Source of the DNA: Actinomycetota bacterium
Lineage (GTDB): Bacteria > Actinomycetota > Actinomycetes > S36-B12
Direction: 5' to 3'
Length of the DNA: 64,000 bases
NCBI GenBank assembly: GCA_030645615.1
Contig: JAUSNB010000053.1
Location: forward strand, 1-64,000
Positions 8,504 through 18,400 of the stretch are shown piece after piece. Positions within the stretch are counted from its first letter, which is position 1; each line of letters begins with the position of its first letter. The notes under the pieces are model-generated. The model searched no databases and was not told the origin of the DNA. It was given only the letters and a program-made list of their open reading frames with translations. The translations under genes were made by a program, and so were the position numbers.

Positions 8504-9192
8504 CCAGGACCCAGGCCGTAGCCGATGCCGCGCACCGTGCGGATGAAGCGCGGCTCGGCAGCGTCGTCGCCGAGCTTGCGGCGCAGGTGCCCGACGTGCA
8601 CGTCGACGACGTGCTCGTCGCCGTACCAGTCGCTTCCCCAGACCTCGTCGATGAGCTGGCGCCGCGGCAAGGCAGCGCGCGGCCGTGACGCCATGGCCGC
8701 GAGGATGTCGAATTCCGTGCGGGTCAGCTCGACCGGTTGCCCCGAGACCTCGACGGTCCTCGCCTCGAGGTCCACGACGAGGTCTCCGATCGTCACGGTC
8801 TCGGCGGCAGGCAGCTGGCTGTGCCGCGGGCGGCGCAGCATGGCCCGGATCCGCGCGATCAGCTCGCGCGGGGAGAACGGCTTGACGAGGTAGTCGTCGG
8901 CTCCGACCGACAGCCCGACGACCTTGTCGACCTCCTCGTCGCGCGCCGTGAGGATGATGACGTACGCGTCCGAGAACTGCCGGACCTGCCGGCACACCTC
9001 GATGCCGTCGATGCCGGGCAGCATGAGGTCGAGCAGGAGCAGGCCCGGGTCCTCCGTCCGGGCAATCTCGACCGCCGACGTCCCGTCGAATGCCTGAAGT
9101 ACTTCGAAGCCCTCGCGCTCGAGGTAGCTGGTGATCACCCTGACGAGGGGCCGTTCGTCGTCGACGACGAGGACGCGCACAGGGTCGGGCAT
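8500..9192 (-). CDS. OmpR/PhoB-family response regulator
   Basis: 230 aa. The receiver domain (1-120) has acidic residues in VVDDE, the phosphoacceptor Asp in LLLLDLMLPG, and TAR and KPF motifs; a winged-helix domain follows (about 135-228, ending RTVRGIGYGLGPG). It acts with the kinase at 7415. A -10-like GAGAAT lies 6 nt before the ATG. An 11-bp tandem repeat at 9220-9241 falls in the -35 zone of this promoter and upstream of the divergent NlpC/P60 gene, suggesting autoregulation and control of that hydrolase. Confidence 0.95.
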   Translation of the reverse strand: MPDPVRVLVVDDERPLVRVITSYLEREGFEVLQAFDGTSAVEIARTEDPGLLLLDLMLPGIDGIEVCRQVRQFSDAYVIILTARDEEVDKVVGLSVGADDYLVKPFSPRELIARIRAMLRRPRHSQLPAAETVTIGDLVVDLEARTVEVSGQPVELTRTEFDILAAMASRPRAALPRRQLIDEVWGSDWYGDEHVVDVHVGHLRRKLGDDAAEPRFIRTVRGIGYGLGPG

Positions 9193-9219
9193 GGGGACAT
9201 TCTCGCCTCACCCGGCATT

Positions 9220-9241
9220 CTTCATGGAATCTTCATGGTTC
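9220..9241. promoter_or_regulatory. 11-bp tandem direct repeat, candidate response-regulator box
   Basis: CTTCATGGAAT (9220-9230) is followed directly by CTTCATGGTTC (9231-9241); the first eight bases are identical with an 11-bp period. OmpR/PhoB winged-helix dimers typically bind head-to-tail half-sites spaced 11 bp. The site lies between the divergent regulator and NlpC/P60 starts. Confidence 0.55.
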
Positions 9242-9281
9242 GTGGCCCGAACCGTGACGAGGCGCCAGCCATGGTGGGTCC

Positions 9282-10412
9282 ATGCGTATGAGGCGTCCGG
9301 TCCTGTCCACGGCCCTAGGGGTCACTCTGGCCGGAGCCCTGGTCATCACCCTGGGCCCCCTGTCCAGCGCGGCGCCCCGCGCCGACATCCAACAGGTGCA
9401 GGCGCAGGTCCTGGACCTGGAAATGCAGGCGGCGGCCGCGCATGAGCGCGCAAACGCTGCCACGGCGCGGCTCGCCCAGATCAAGGGCGAGCTCGGCGCC
9501 ATCCAGAACCGGCAGGCCCGCGAGCGCGAGGACATGCAGATCCAGCAGGCCACCATCGAGGACATCGCCCGCGCCGCGTACTCCAGCGGAGGTGTCGACC
9601 CCACCCTCGAGGTACTCCTGGCCGACGACCCGATCGAGTTCCTGGCCCAGGCGGCCGTGCTCGGCCAGCTCGAGCAGGCGCAGGCCGACCAGTTGCGTCA
9701 GGCCCGCACCTCGCGGCTACGGCTGGCCCAGACCGAGGCCGAGATCAGCGACCGCGAGAACGACGCCGAGCAGGTGCGCGACGAGCTAGCCAGCGCACAG
9801 GCCGAGGCCGCCTCCCGGCTCGCGGCAGCGGAGGACGTCTTGGCGACCCTGCAGGAAGAGGAGCGGCAGCGGCTCTTGGAGCTGCAGCGCGAGCGCCAGC
9901 AGCAGGCACTGGAGGAGGCCCGTCAGGCCGCCGCCCTCGCCCAGCAGCAGCAAGAGCAACAGCAGCAGCAACAAGCCAGCCAGGGCGATGGCCAAGGTGA
10001 CGTTGGTGGCGGGAATGCAGAATCCGGTGGAGGATTCGCCGGCGGCTCGCGGGCGCAGGCGGCCGTGCAGTACGCACTGTCCCAGGTGGGCGATCCCTAC
10101 TCCTTCAGCGCGAACCCTCCGTCGTCATGGGACTGCTCGAAACTGACCGCAGCCGCATGGGCACAGGCCGGAGTCGGCCTGACGGCCCTCAGCTACACGC
10201 AGTGGGACCAGACGCAGCGGGTGCCCGTCAGCGACATCCAGCCGGGCGACCTGGTCTTCTACTTCGGGATGGGTGCCCACCACGTCGCCATGTACATCGG
10301 CAACGGCAAGATGGTCAGCGCCTCCAACCCCAGCGACGGCGTGGAGATCATCGACTTCTTGGGGCCTTGGTACGGGGAGCGCTTCAGCGGCGTCGGCCGC
10401 GTCGTCGGCTGA
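9282..10412 (+). CDS. Secreted NlpC/P60 peptidoglycan endopeptidase (RipA-like)
   Basis: 376 aa. A signal peptide (about 1-31) is followed by a long coiled coil (about 33-225) ending in a Gln-rich run, a Gly/Ser linker, and an NlpC/P60 domain (about 262-376). The catalytic Cys is in WDCSKLT and the His in GAHHVAMYIG. These enzymes cut D-Glu-meso-DAP bonds in wall peptides, and the coiled coil often holds the enzyme autoinhibited until divisome or ABC partners act. The ATG at 9282 gives a complete signal peptide; the second ATG two codons later is also possible. It is divergent from a two-component system with a shared candidate operator. Confidence 0.92.
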   Translation: MRMRRPVLSTALGVTLAGALVITLGPLSSAAPRADIQQVQAQVLDLEMQAAAAHERANAATARLAQIKGELGAIQNRQAREREDMQIQQATIEDIARAAYSSGGVDPTLEVLLADDPIEFLAQAAVLGQLEQAQADQLRQARTSRLRLAQTEAEISDRENDAEQVRDELASAQAEAASRLAAAEDVLATLQEEERQRLLELQRERQQQALEEARQAAALAQQQQEQQQQQQASQGDGQGDVGGGNAESGGGFAGGSRAQAAVQYALSQVGDPYSFSANPPSSWDCSKLTAAAWAQAGVGLTALSYTQWDQTQRVPVSDIQPGDLVFYFGMGAHHVAMYIGNGKMVSASNPSDGVEIIDFLGPWYGERFSGVGRVVG

Positions 10413-10433
10413 TCCTCAGTCACTCGCTGAACC

Positions 10434-11186
10434 TCAACTCGGGACCCGGTGCACCTTGTGCTGGGCCGCCTGCGCGACGGGGCGCATGACCATGAGGTCG
10501 ATGTTCACGTGCGGCGGCAGCGTCGCCACCCACGCGACGGCGTTCCCCACATCGTCGGCGGTCAATGGCTCGGCGACTCCCTCGTAGACCTTGGCCGCGC
10601 GTACGGCGTCACCTGCGAAACGGGTCAGCGCGAATTCATCCGTGCGCACCATGCCGGGCGCCATCTCGGTGATCCGCACCGGCGCACCGCACAGCTCTAG
10701 GCGCAGGGTGCCGGCGATGGCGGCCACGGCATGCTTCGCTGCCGCATAGCTGCCGCCTGCCTCGTAGGCCGTGCGCCCGGCCGTCGAGCCCATGAGCACG
10801 ACCAGCCCCCGGCCGGAGGCAATCAGCGACGGCAGCAGCGCGCGGACGATACGCACGGTCCCCAGGACGTTGACATCGTGGGTCCGTTGCCAGATGTCGA
10901 GGTCGGCCTCGGCAACTGTCGCGGCGTCGAACGCCCCGCCCGCGTTCGCGACGAGCACTGTGACGTCGCGGCCGTCGAGGTGCGCCGCCAACCCGTCCAC
11001 GCTCGCCTGGCTCGTGACATCGAGCTCGACCGGCTCGATGGACGGATGGCTGGCGGCCAGCGCGGCCAAGCGGTCGGTACGCCGCGCGGCCGCGACGACG
11101 TGGAACCCCTGCTCGGCGAGAGCGATGGCGGTGGCCGCACCGATGCCGCTGCTCGCTCCCGTGACGACTGCCGTGCCCCGCCCCAT
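10434..11186 (-). CDS. Short-chain dehydrogenase/reductase
   Basis: 250 aa, classical SDR with a Rossmann fold: TGASSGIG near the N-terminus, NAG in VLVANAGG, catalytic Ser in VLMGSTAG and YxxxK as YAAAKHA. The enzyme is NAD(P)-dependent and its substrate cannot be read from sequence; the C-terminal part (RTDEFALTRFAGD) is like YdfG-type serine or 3-hydroxy-acid dehydrogenases. I chose the ATG at 11186, with GGAG upstream, over an in-frame ATG 45 bp further up. It is convergent with the NlpC/P60 gene (21-bp gap). Confidence 0.85.
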   Translation of the reverse strand: MGRGTAVVTGASSGIGAATAIALAEQGFHVVAAARRTDRLAALAASHPSIEPVELDVTSQASVDGLAAHLDGRDVTVLVANAGGAFDAATVAEADLDIWQRTHDVNVLGTVRIVRALLPSLIASGRGLVVLMGSTAGRTAYEAGGSYAAAKHAVAAIAGTLRLELCGAPVRITEMAPGMVRTDEFALTRFAGDAVRAAKVYEGVAEPLTADDVGNAVAWVATLPPHVNIDLMVMRPVAQAAQHKVHRVPS

Positions 11187-11264
11187 CGTGCTCCGTTCCG
11201 TCGCGTCCTGATCCGTGGTGCCGCGCTCCATGCTGCCTGCCGCCCCCGACGGTAGCGCCTCATG

Positions 11265-11355
11265 CCACCCCGCCCCCGCCGACCTTGAGGTTGGCGGCGC
11301 TCCGGACGCCCAGAAACCCCGCCAACCTCAAGGTCGGCGGGACTTGCCGGGGTGG
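11265..11355. repeat. Long intergenic inverted repeat (P1)
   Basis: Arms 11275-11297 and 11319-11341 are perfect 23-bp complements with a 21-nt loop. Outer CCACCCCG (11265-11272) also pairs with CGGGGTGG (11348-11355). It lies just downstream of the UPF0303 gene on the minus strand, so it could terminate the pyc transcript, but the arms are far longer than a normal terminator. Confidence 0.75.
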
Positions 11356-11358
11356 GGG

Positions 11359-11844
11359 TCAGCCGGGGCGGCGGGTGGCCAGCTCGCGCAGGCAGCTGAC
11401 CGCGAACTCGTGGTCCTCGACCTGCGGGAGGCCCGACGCGTAGAACGCGCCCACCTGGCCCACCCCGCGCACCACGATCGGCAGCCCGCCGCCGTGAGCG
11501 GCATAGTCGGCTTCATCGAGCCCGGTGCCCTCGGCGAAGGTCTGCCCGCGCTCCTCGAACCGGATCCGAACGGCCAGCGTCGAGGAGGTGAATCGCCCGA
11601 CGACGTTGGCCTTGCGGCGGATCCAGTCGTCCGAGTCCGGCAGGGAACCAGGCAGGGCAGTCCGGAACGCGACGCGGCCGAGGTGGTGCACCTCGAGCAC
11701 GATGGGCAGCCCCTGCGCGGTGGCGCGTTGCACCGCCAGCAAGCCGAGGTCGACGGCATCGGCGAGGGTGAAGGAGTCCCGTTCCAGCCCCGCGGCCTGC
11801 TCGGCGAGGGCAGCCGATGTGTATCCGCCCGTGGTCCCGGTCAT
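11359..11844 (-). CDS. UPF0303 / GlcG-HbpS-like (DUF336) protein
   Basis: 161 aa. The sequence matches the UPF0303 branch of the GlcG/HbpS superfamily (RDSFTLADAVDLGLLAVQRA near the N-terminus, HHLGRVAFRTALPGSLPDSDDWIRRKANVV in the middle, HGGGLPIVVRGVGQVGAFYASGLPQVEDH at the end). Relatives are described as heme-binding or heme-degrading, while some sit beside glycolate or pyruvate metabolism; the true function is unsettled. Its ATG overlaps the pyruvate carboxylase stop by 4 bp (ATGA), so it is co-translated with pyc. Candidate roles are a small accessory protein for carboxylase metabolism or an unrelated passenger. Confidence 0.8.
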   Translation of the reverse strand: MTGTTGGYTSAALAEQAAGLERDSFTLADAVDLGLLAVQRATAQGLPIVLEVHHLGRVAFRTALPGSLPDSDDWIRRKANVVGRFTSSTLAVRIRFEERGQTFAEGTGLDEADYAAHGGGLPIVVRGVGQVGAFYASGLPQVEDHEFAVSCLRELATRRPG

Positions 11845-14800
11845 GAATCCTCCTTGATCGTCACGACGAGGTCACCGGGCTCCACTTGGGACGTGTCGGC
11901 GACGTGGACCTCGCCGACCACCCCGCCGACGCCTGCCGTGACGGACGACTCCATCTTCATGGCCTCGATGATGGCCACCCGATCGCCCGGCCGCACGGGA
12001 TCGCCCACCTTGACGAGGACGGTGACGACGCCGGGCACGGAAGCGGCCAGGTGCCGCGGGTCAGCGGGATCGGCCTTCGGCCGGACGGCGGTCGTCCGGG
12101 GAGCTCGCTCGTCGACCACCCGCAGGGCGATCGGCTGGCCATTGGCGCGCAGGTGCACGCTGCGACGGCCGGACTCGTCGAGCTCGCCGATCGCGTCGAG
12201 CTCGACGAACACCTGCTGCCCCGGGGCCAGCGTGACGACCTCCGTGATGCCTGCCTGCAGCCCGTACAGGTACGCGTGCGTGGGCAGCACGGAGACGTCG
12301 CCGTAGGTGGACCGGGCCTCGCCGAACGCCCGCGCCTCGGCCGGCAGCATCAGCCGGGTCAGGGCTCCGCGCCGAGCGGACGGCTCGGCGAGCGCGGCCC
12401 GGTCGGCCGCATCGATGACCAGGTCGACCAGCGGCGGCTTGCCCGCGAGGACCTCGCTGGTGAAGGGCTCGACGAACCCGCCGGCCGGGACGCCGAGCTG
12501 GCCTTGGAGATAGGCGATGACCGACGCGGGGAGGTCGTGGCGGGCCGGTTCGGCGCGCAGCGCCTCCGCGCTGACTCCCGCGGCGACCATCCAGACCGCG
12601 AGGTCGCCGACCACCTTGCTGCTCGGGGTGACCTTGACCGGGCGCCCGAGGAGCAGGGCGGCATCGTGGTATGCGTCGAGGACCGCGGAGAACCGGTCGC
12701 CGACGCCGAGCGCGTCTGCCTGGGCCTTGAGGTTGGACAGCTGGCCGCCGGGCACCTCATGTCGGTACACGCTCGTCGCGGGCGAGCGCTGCCCCGCCTC
12801 GAACGGCCCGTAGAGATCCCTTACCGCATACCAGTACGGCTCGAGCCGGGCGGCGTCGTCGAGCTCGAGCCCGCCACCCAGGCCGGGGTCGCGCGGGGTA
12901 CGCAAGGTCGCGGCCAGGAGTGCGCCGAGGCTGGGCTGGCTGCCGCCCGAGGCGAGCGGCCCGGCGGCGCAGTCCACCCCGTCGACCCCTGCTTCGATGG
13001 CAGCGAGGTAGGTGCCCAGCTGCCCACCGGCCGTGTCGTGCGTATGCAGGCGCACCGGTACGTCGAAGCGGCTGCGCAGGGCCGTCACGAGAGCCGCTCC
13101 TGCGGGCGCGCGCAGGAGCCCGGCCATGTCCTTGATGACCAGCCCATGAACCCCGGCGGCCACGTACTCGTCGGCGATCCGCAGGTAGTAGTCGAGCGTG
13201 TACGTGGGCTCGTCGGGGTCGAGGACGTCCGCCGTGTAGCAGATCGCGCCCTCGGCGTACCCACCGTGCTCGCGCACGGCATCTATGACGGGCCGGGTGC
13301 GGTCGACGCCGTTGAGCGCGTCGAATACGCGGAACACGTCCATGCCTGCGTGTCGTGCCTCGGCGACAAACGCGCTGACGACGTCGTCGGGGTACGGCGC
13401 GTATCCGAGGGCGTTGCGGCCGCGGATCAGCATCTGGGTGAGGACGTCGGGGGCCGCGGCGCGCAGAGCGGCCAGCCGCTCCCAAGGATCGTCGCCGAGG
13501 AAGCGCAGGGCAGCGTCGAACGTCGCGCCGCCCCAGCACTCCATGCTGAACAGGCCGGGAAGCAGGCCGGCCTGGGCGCGTGCCCCGGTGACCAGGTCGA
13601 TCGTGCGCACGCGGGTGGCGAGCAAGGACTGATGCGCGTCGCGCAGGGTGGTGTCGGTGACGGCCACGTGCGGGAGGTGGCGTAGCCACCCTGCCAGGGC
13701 CTGCGGCCCGGATTCGTCGAGCACCTGCTTGGCCGTGAGGGCCGGCCGGGTCGCTGGCGCGCGGTCGCCGGGCAGCAGCGCGGCCGGGTCACGCACGGCG
13801 AAGCGCAACTCGCCGTGCGGCCGGTTGATGGTGACCTCCGCCAGCCGGACCAGCAGCCCGGACGCGGCACCGAGCCCCGAGCCGAGGCCGGCGCCGGGCT
13901 GCGCGGACAGCAGGCCGGGGTGCTCGTCGAGGAAGGCCGTGGTGAGGTCGCCGGCCAGGAAGTCCGGCTCGCTCAGCAGGGCCCGAAGGAAGCTGACGTT
14001 GGTGGCGACGCCACGGACCTGGAACTCCGATAGCGCGCGCCGGGCCCGCTGGGCGGCGCTCGCGAAGTCCGATCCGCTCGTGGTGAGCTTCACCAATAGG
14101 GAGTCGTAGAACGGCGTGACGTCGGCTCCGGCGTACGTCGCCCCGTCGAGACGGACCCCTGGGCCCCCGGGACTGCGGTACTCCACGATCGTCCCGGTGG
14201 CGGGCCGGAATCCATCGGCCGGATCCTCGGTCGTGAGGCGGCACTGGATGGCGCTGCGCTGCACGACGATCCGCTCCTGCGCGATGCCTAGGTCGGCGAG
14301 CGACTCGCCCCGCGCGATGCGCAGCTGCGCGAGCACCAGGTCGATGCCGGTGACCTCCTCGGTCACCGTGTGCTCGACCTGGATCCGCGGGTTCATCTCG
14401 ATGAAGGCGTACCCGAAGCCGGACTCGTGACCCGGGGCGAGCGAATCGGGATCCCGCCAGACCAGGAACTCGACCGTCCCGGCGGCGCTGTACTCCACCT
14501 CGCGGGCGAACCGCACCGCGTCCTGGCACAGCCGGTCGACGAGGGCATGCGGAAGGCCGGGAGCCGGCGCGATCTCGACGACCTTCTGGTGCCGGCGCTG
14601 CACGGAGCAGTCCCGCTCGAACAGATGGACCACGTTGCCTGACGTGTCGGCGAGCACCTGGACCTCGACGTGGCGCGGGCGGATGACCGCCTGCTCGACG
14701 AACAGGGTGTCGTCACCGAAGGCCGCGGCGGCTTCGCGCCGGGCCCCGTCGAACACGTCCGTCGCCTCGGCTGCCGTGTCGACCCGGCGAAGGCCCCGGC

Positions 14801-15290
14801 CGCCGCCGCCACCGGACGCCTTGATGAAGACCGGGTAGCCGATCCGCTCGGCCTCGCGCAGTGCTTCATCGAGCGACGCCACCGGACCCGATGCGCCGAG
14901 GACGGGCACTCCGGCGCGGACTGCGGAGTCGCGGCCACGCACCTTGTCGCCCGTCAGCACCAAGGTCGCAGGAGTAGGTCCCACCCACGTCAGGCCCGCG
15001 TCGATGACGGCCTGCGCGAACGCTGCCGACTCGGACAGGAAGCCGTACCCCGGGTAGACCGCGTCGGCGCCGGCCGCGTGTGCCAGCTCGATGATGCGCG
15101 AGATGTCGAGGTAGGAGCGGACGGGATGGCCGGCCTCGCCGATCTGATAGGCCTCGTCGGCGATGAGCCGGTGCAGTGCGCTGCGGTCCTCCGCTGCGTA
15201 GATCGCCACCGATCCCAATCCGAGCTCGCGTGCTGCGCGGGCCGCCCGGATGGCGATCTCGCCGCGGTTGGCGATGAGCAGCTTGCGCAT
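11841..15290 (-). CDS. pyc: Pyruvate carboxylase
   Basis: 1149 aa, the full single-chain form. The biotin carboxylase domain (about 1-450) starts RKLLIANRGEIAIRAARAARELG and has the ATP-grasp loop KASGGGGGRGLRRV. The carboxyltransferase domain (about 530-830) has TTLRDAHQSLLATR and MECWGGATFDAALRFL. The biotinyl domain at the end has EAMKMES, with the biotinylated Lys near residue 1112. It makes oxaloacetate from pyruvate, bicarbonate and ATP (anaplerosis). The ATG at 15290 has GAGGA 6 nt upstream. The open frame extends further upstream but lacks homology there. It is followed by an overlapping UPF0303 gene and is divergent from the GGDEF-EAL pair. Confidence 0.97.
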   Translation of the reverse strand: MRKLLIANRGEIAIRAARAARELGLGSVAIYAAEDRSALHRLIADEAYQIGEAGHPVRSYLDISRIIELAHAAGADAVYPGYGFLSESAAFAQAVIDAGLTWVGPTPATLVLTGDKVRGRDSAVRAGVPVLGASGPVASLDEALREAERIGYPVFIKASGGGGGRGLRRVDTAAEATDVFDGARREAAAAFGDDTLFVEQAVIRPRHVEVQVLADTSGNVVHLFERDCSVQRRHQKVVEIAPAPGLPHALVDRLCQDAVRFAREVEYSAAGTVEFLVWRDPDSLAPGHESGFGYAFIEMNPRIQVEHTVTEEVTGIDLVLAQLRIARGESLADLGIAQERIVVQRSAIQCRLTTEDPADGFRPATGTIVEYRSPGGPGVRLDGATYAGADVTPFYDSLLVKLTTSGSDFASAAQRARRALSEFQVRGVATNVSFLRALLSEPDFLAGDLTTAFLDEHPGLLSAQPGAGLGSGLGAASGLLVRLAEVTINRPHGELRFAVRDPAALLPGDRAPATRPALTAKQVLDESGPQALAGWLRHLPHVAVTDTTLRDAHQSLLATRVRTIDLVTGARAQAGLLPGLFSMECWGGATFDAALRFLGDDPWERLAALRAAAPDVLTQMLIRGRNALGYAPYPDDVVSAFVAEARHAGMDVFRVFDALNGVDRTRPVIDAVREHGGYAEGAICYTADVLDPDEPTYTLDYYLRIADEYVAAGVHGLVIKDMAGLLRAPAGAALVTALRSRFDVPVRLHTHDTAGGQLGTYLAAIEAGVDGVDCAAGPLASGGSQPSLGALLAATLRTPRDPGLGGGLELDDAARLEPYWYAVRDLYGPFEAGQRSPATSVYRHEVPGGQLSNLKAQADALGVGDRFSAVLDAYHDAALLLGRPVKVTPSSKVVGDLAVWMVAAGVSAEALRAEPARHDLPASVIAYLQGQLGVPAGGFVEPFTSEVLAGKPPLVDLVIDAADRAALAEPSARRGALTRLMLPAEARAFGEARSTYGDVSVLPTHAYLYGLQAGITEVVTLAPGQQVFVELDAIGELDESGRRSVHLRANGQPIALRVVDERAPRTTAVRPKADPADPRHLAASVPGVVTVLVKVGDPVRPGDRVAIIEAMKMESSVTAGVGGVVGEVHVADTSQVEPGDLVVTIKEDS

Positions 15291-15394
15291 GGGTGTCCTC
15301 GGCGGTCGGTTCGGGTGATCGTAGCCAGCGGCGGTTACGGCGGGATTACATCGGCCGCTTCCCCATATCGACGAGCCCGTTGCCGAGGGATCAG

Positions 15395-15400
15395 TACCCT
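15395..15400 (+). promoter_or_regulatory. -10 element for GGDEF-EAL gene 1
   Basis: TACCCT lies about 60 nt before the ATG at 15463. The same hexamer precedes the second GGDEF-EAL gene (18513-18518) at a similar distance, suggesting equivalent, separately transcribed promoters. Confidence 0.4.
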
Positions 15401-15462
15401 GCAGGGGACGCAGGGCGGAGAGCCCGTCGCGGTGGGCGGAGCGTGACCGGGGGAGGGAGCCG

Positions 15463-18400
15463 ATGCTGGACGCGCGCGCGTCTCGCCTGCGCACCTATCC
15501 GTGGGTCACGGCAGCAGTCCTGTTCGCCGTGGCGGTCGGCTGCTACGCCCTGCTGCCGGTGATCGCGCCGCTCAACGCTGCAGGGGCCGGCGGGCTGTCG
15601 CTGGTCGGCATCGGCCTCGGGCTCGTCGTCGGCCTCGCGCTGAGGTGCGACGAGCAGTTCACCGTCCCGCTCGCGGCAGGAGCCGGGACGGCCGTGCTCG
15701 TGGGCGCGCTGCTGGAGGGCATGCCCACCGGGCTCTGCATCGCGCTGGGCATTGGCGTCGGCCTCGAGGCGTGGGCGGTCGCCTACCTGCTGCGGGCCAC
15801 CGGGGCCGCCGGGCTGCGCAACCCGGGCCAGGTGGGTCGCCTCATCGTCGTGGCCGTGCTGACCGGCGTGGTGGCTGCCTGCATCGCCGCCGTGCTGGTG
15901 CACCTCTTCGGGATGACGATCGGCGACCCCTGGTACGAGATCCGCGCGTGGGCCACCGACGACATATTCGGACTCATCGTGATCGCGCCCGCTTTGGCCC
16001 TCGCGCCGGACCCGCGCACCTGGCCCTGGGACCGAGCGGTGGAGTTCGCCGTGGCGGCCGTGTTCACCGGAGTCGTCACCATCGTCATCTTCTTCTTCAC
16101 AGACGCGGCCAACCCAGGGCTGCTCGGCTGGCCGTACCTCGTCGTAATAGGACCGGCGTGGATCGCCGTGCGGCTTGGCGCAGCGGCGGTGGCGCCGGTG
16201 TCCGCCGTCGTCTTCTGGCTCGCGGCGGTCGCGACGGCCGACGACTTCGGCCCGTACACGCTGGCCAGCGCCGACGCGGTAGACCGCGTCGTGACCGTCG
16301 AGGTGTACGCGATCGTGCTGGCCTCCGGCCTGCTCGCGCTGGGCACGCTGCGCGACGACCGGCTCCGGCAACTCGACCGCGCGCGCGAATCCTCCCGGCT
16401 GCTCGACGAGGTGATCAACGGCTCGGAGGCGTCGGTGTACGCGAAGGACTACGACGACGGCGGCCGCTACGTCATGGTGAATGAGGGGTGGCACCGCGTC
16501 TCCGGCACCCGCGACGAGGACGTGCTGGGGCGGACCGACACCGACCTCTTCCCACCGGAGGTTGCGCTCGCCTACGGGGCCAATGACGCCCGCGTGATCG
16601 CCGAGGACGCCCCCCTGGTGTTCGAGGAGCGATACCAGGACGACGCCGGGACGGTTCGCATCGTCAGCAGCTCGAAGTTCCCGCTGCGCGACAACCGTGG
16701 CCGGGTATGGGGCGTGGGCGGCGTGTCCACCGACATCAGTGACACCGTGCGGGCACGTGAGGTGGAGGTTCGCCAGGCCGAGTTGCTGCACGCAGTATTC
16801 GAGCTGTCGCCCACGCCGGCCGTGCGCCTGCAGCTCCGCGGCGACGGGACGTTGACGCCCCTCGACGCGAACGCGGCGATGCTGGTCCTTCTGGGCCTGC
16901 CGGGCGGCGCCCCTCAGGGCCTGGACTTGATGGCTCGGGTGCATCCCGATGACCTGGCCCTGGCCTGGGAGTCGGTGCGTGCCTCGGCCCGCTCCGGCGG
17001 CCCTGACGGAGTCGCTCCCGTGCGGCAACGCGAGATCCGGCTGCAGGCTGCCGACGGGCACACCGTCCATGTCCTGATGAGTGCCGCCTCGGTGCGCAAT
17101 CCGGATCCCGCCGAGGATCTCCCCGACGCCCCCGCCTCCGAGGCCGTCGAGGTCGTCGCGCAGTTCGAGGACGTGACGGCGCGCCGGACTGCCGAGCAGG
17201 CGCTTGCCGACCAGGCCAGGCGGGATGCCGTGACGGGCCTGCCGAACCGCCGGGCGCTGCACGATCGCATGGGAGCGGCCCTGCATCGCCTCCGGCTCTC
17301 GCCCGGCACGGTCACCGTCCTCGTCTGCGACATCGACAGGTTCAAGGATGTCAACGACAGCCTTGGCCATCAGGCCGGCGATGAGTTGCTCCGCGAGGTG
17401 GCCGTGCGCCTTCGTGCCACCCTTCGGCCCGAGGACACGCTGGCACGACTCGGCGGTGACGAGTTCGTCGTCCTCATCGAGGGGCTCAAGGACGTGAGCG
17501 AGGCGGTCATGACGGGCCTGCGCCTACAGGACCGGATCGGTGAGGCGTGGCCGTTCGGCGGCCAGGCGTTCCAGCCGCACATGAGCATCGGCGTGGCCAC
17601 GGCGACCGATGCGGACATCACGGTCGACGAGCTGCTGCGGCGCGCAGACCTGGCCATGTACGAGGCGAAGGACGCGGGCCGCAACCGCGTGCAGGTGTAC
17701 GAACGGTCGGTCGACGACGAGATCCAGCGCGCCGTGGCGATCCAGCACGACCTCCGCCGGGCCATCGATGCCAGTGGCCTTGTCGTGCACTACCAGCCGG
17801 TCGTCCGATTGGCCGATGCAGCGATCCTCGGCGGCGAGGCGCTCGTCCGGCTGCGCAACACGGACGGGACGCTCATGCCGCCAGGCTCGTTCGTGCCGCA
17901 GGCGGAGGCGACCGGCCTGGTCGTGCCGATGGGTGCGTGGGTGTTGAGGCGGGCACTCGCGGACCTGCGCAAGTGGCGCGAGCGCGGGTTGCCGTACGTC
18001 GTCTCGGTCAACGTCAGCCAGTGGCAGCATCGCGAGCAGGGCTTCGCGGCCTTCGTCCTCGACCTTGCCGAGCAGGCCGGCGTCAGCCCGACCTGGCTGG
18101 TCGTCGAGGTCACTGAGACCGCCCTCATCAACGATCCGGTGCTGTCCGGACGCGAGCTGGGGGAACTGAGCGAAGCGGGCGTGGGCGTGGCGCTGGACGA
18201 CTTCGGGACCGGCTACTCCAGCCTGTCGTGGCTGACCGAACTGCCGGTCAACGTGGTCAAGATCGACCAGGGGTTCACGTCCGAACTGGGTACCGACGCG
18301 CGCAAGGGGGCGATCGTGAAGGCCCTCATCGAGGTATCCCACGACCTCGGGTTGACGGTCGTGGCGGAGGGCGTGGAGACCGAGCAGCAGCGCGACCTGC

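Noticed and set aside
9945-9975. CAG/CAA repeat as a phase-variable tract in the NlpC/P60 gene
   Set aside because: Codons are mixed (CAG and CAA, with GAG) and the run is in a coiled-coil linker; it is ordinary low complexity rather than a slippage-prone perfect repeat.
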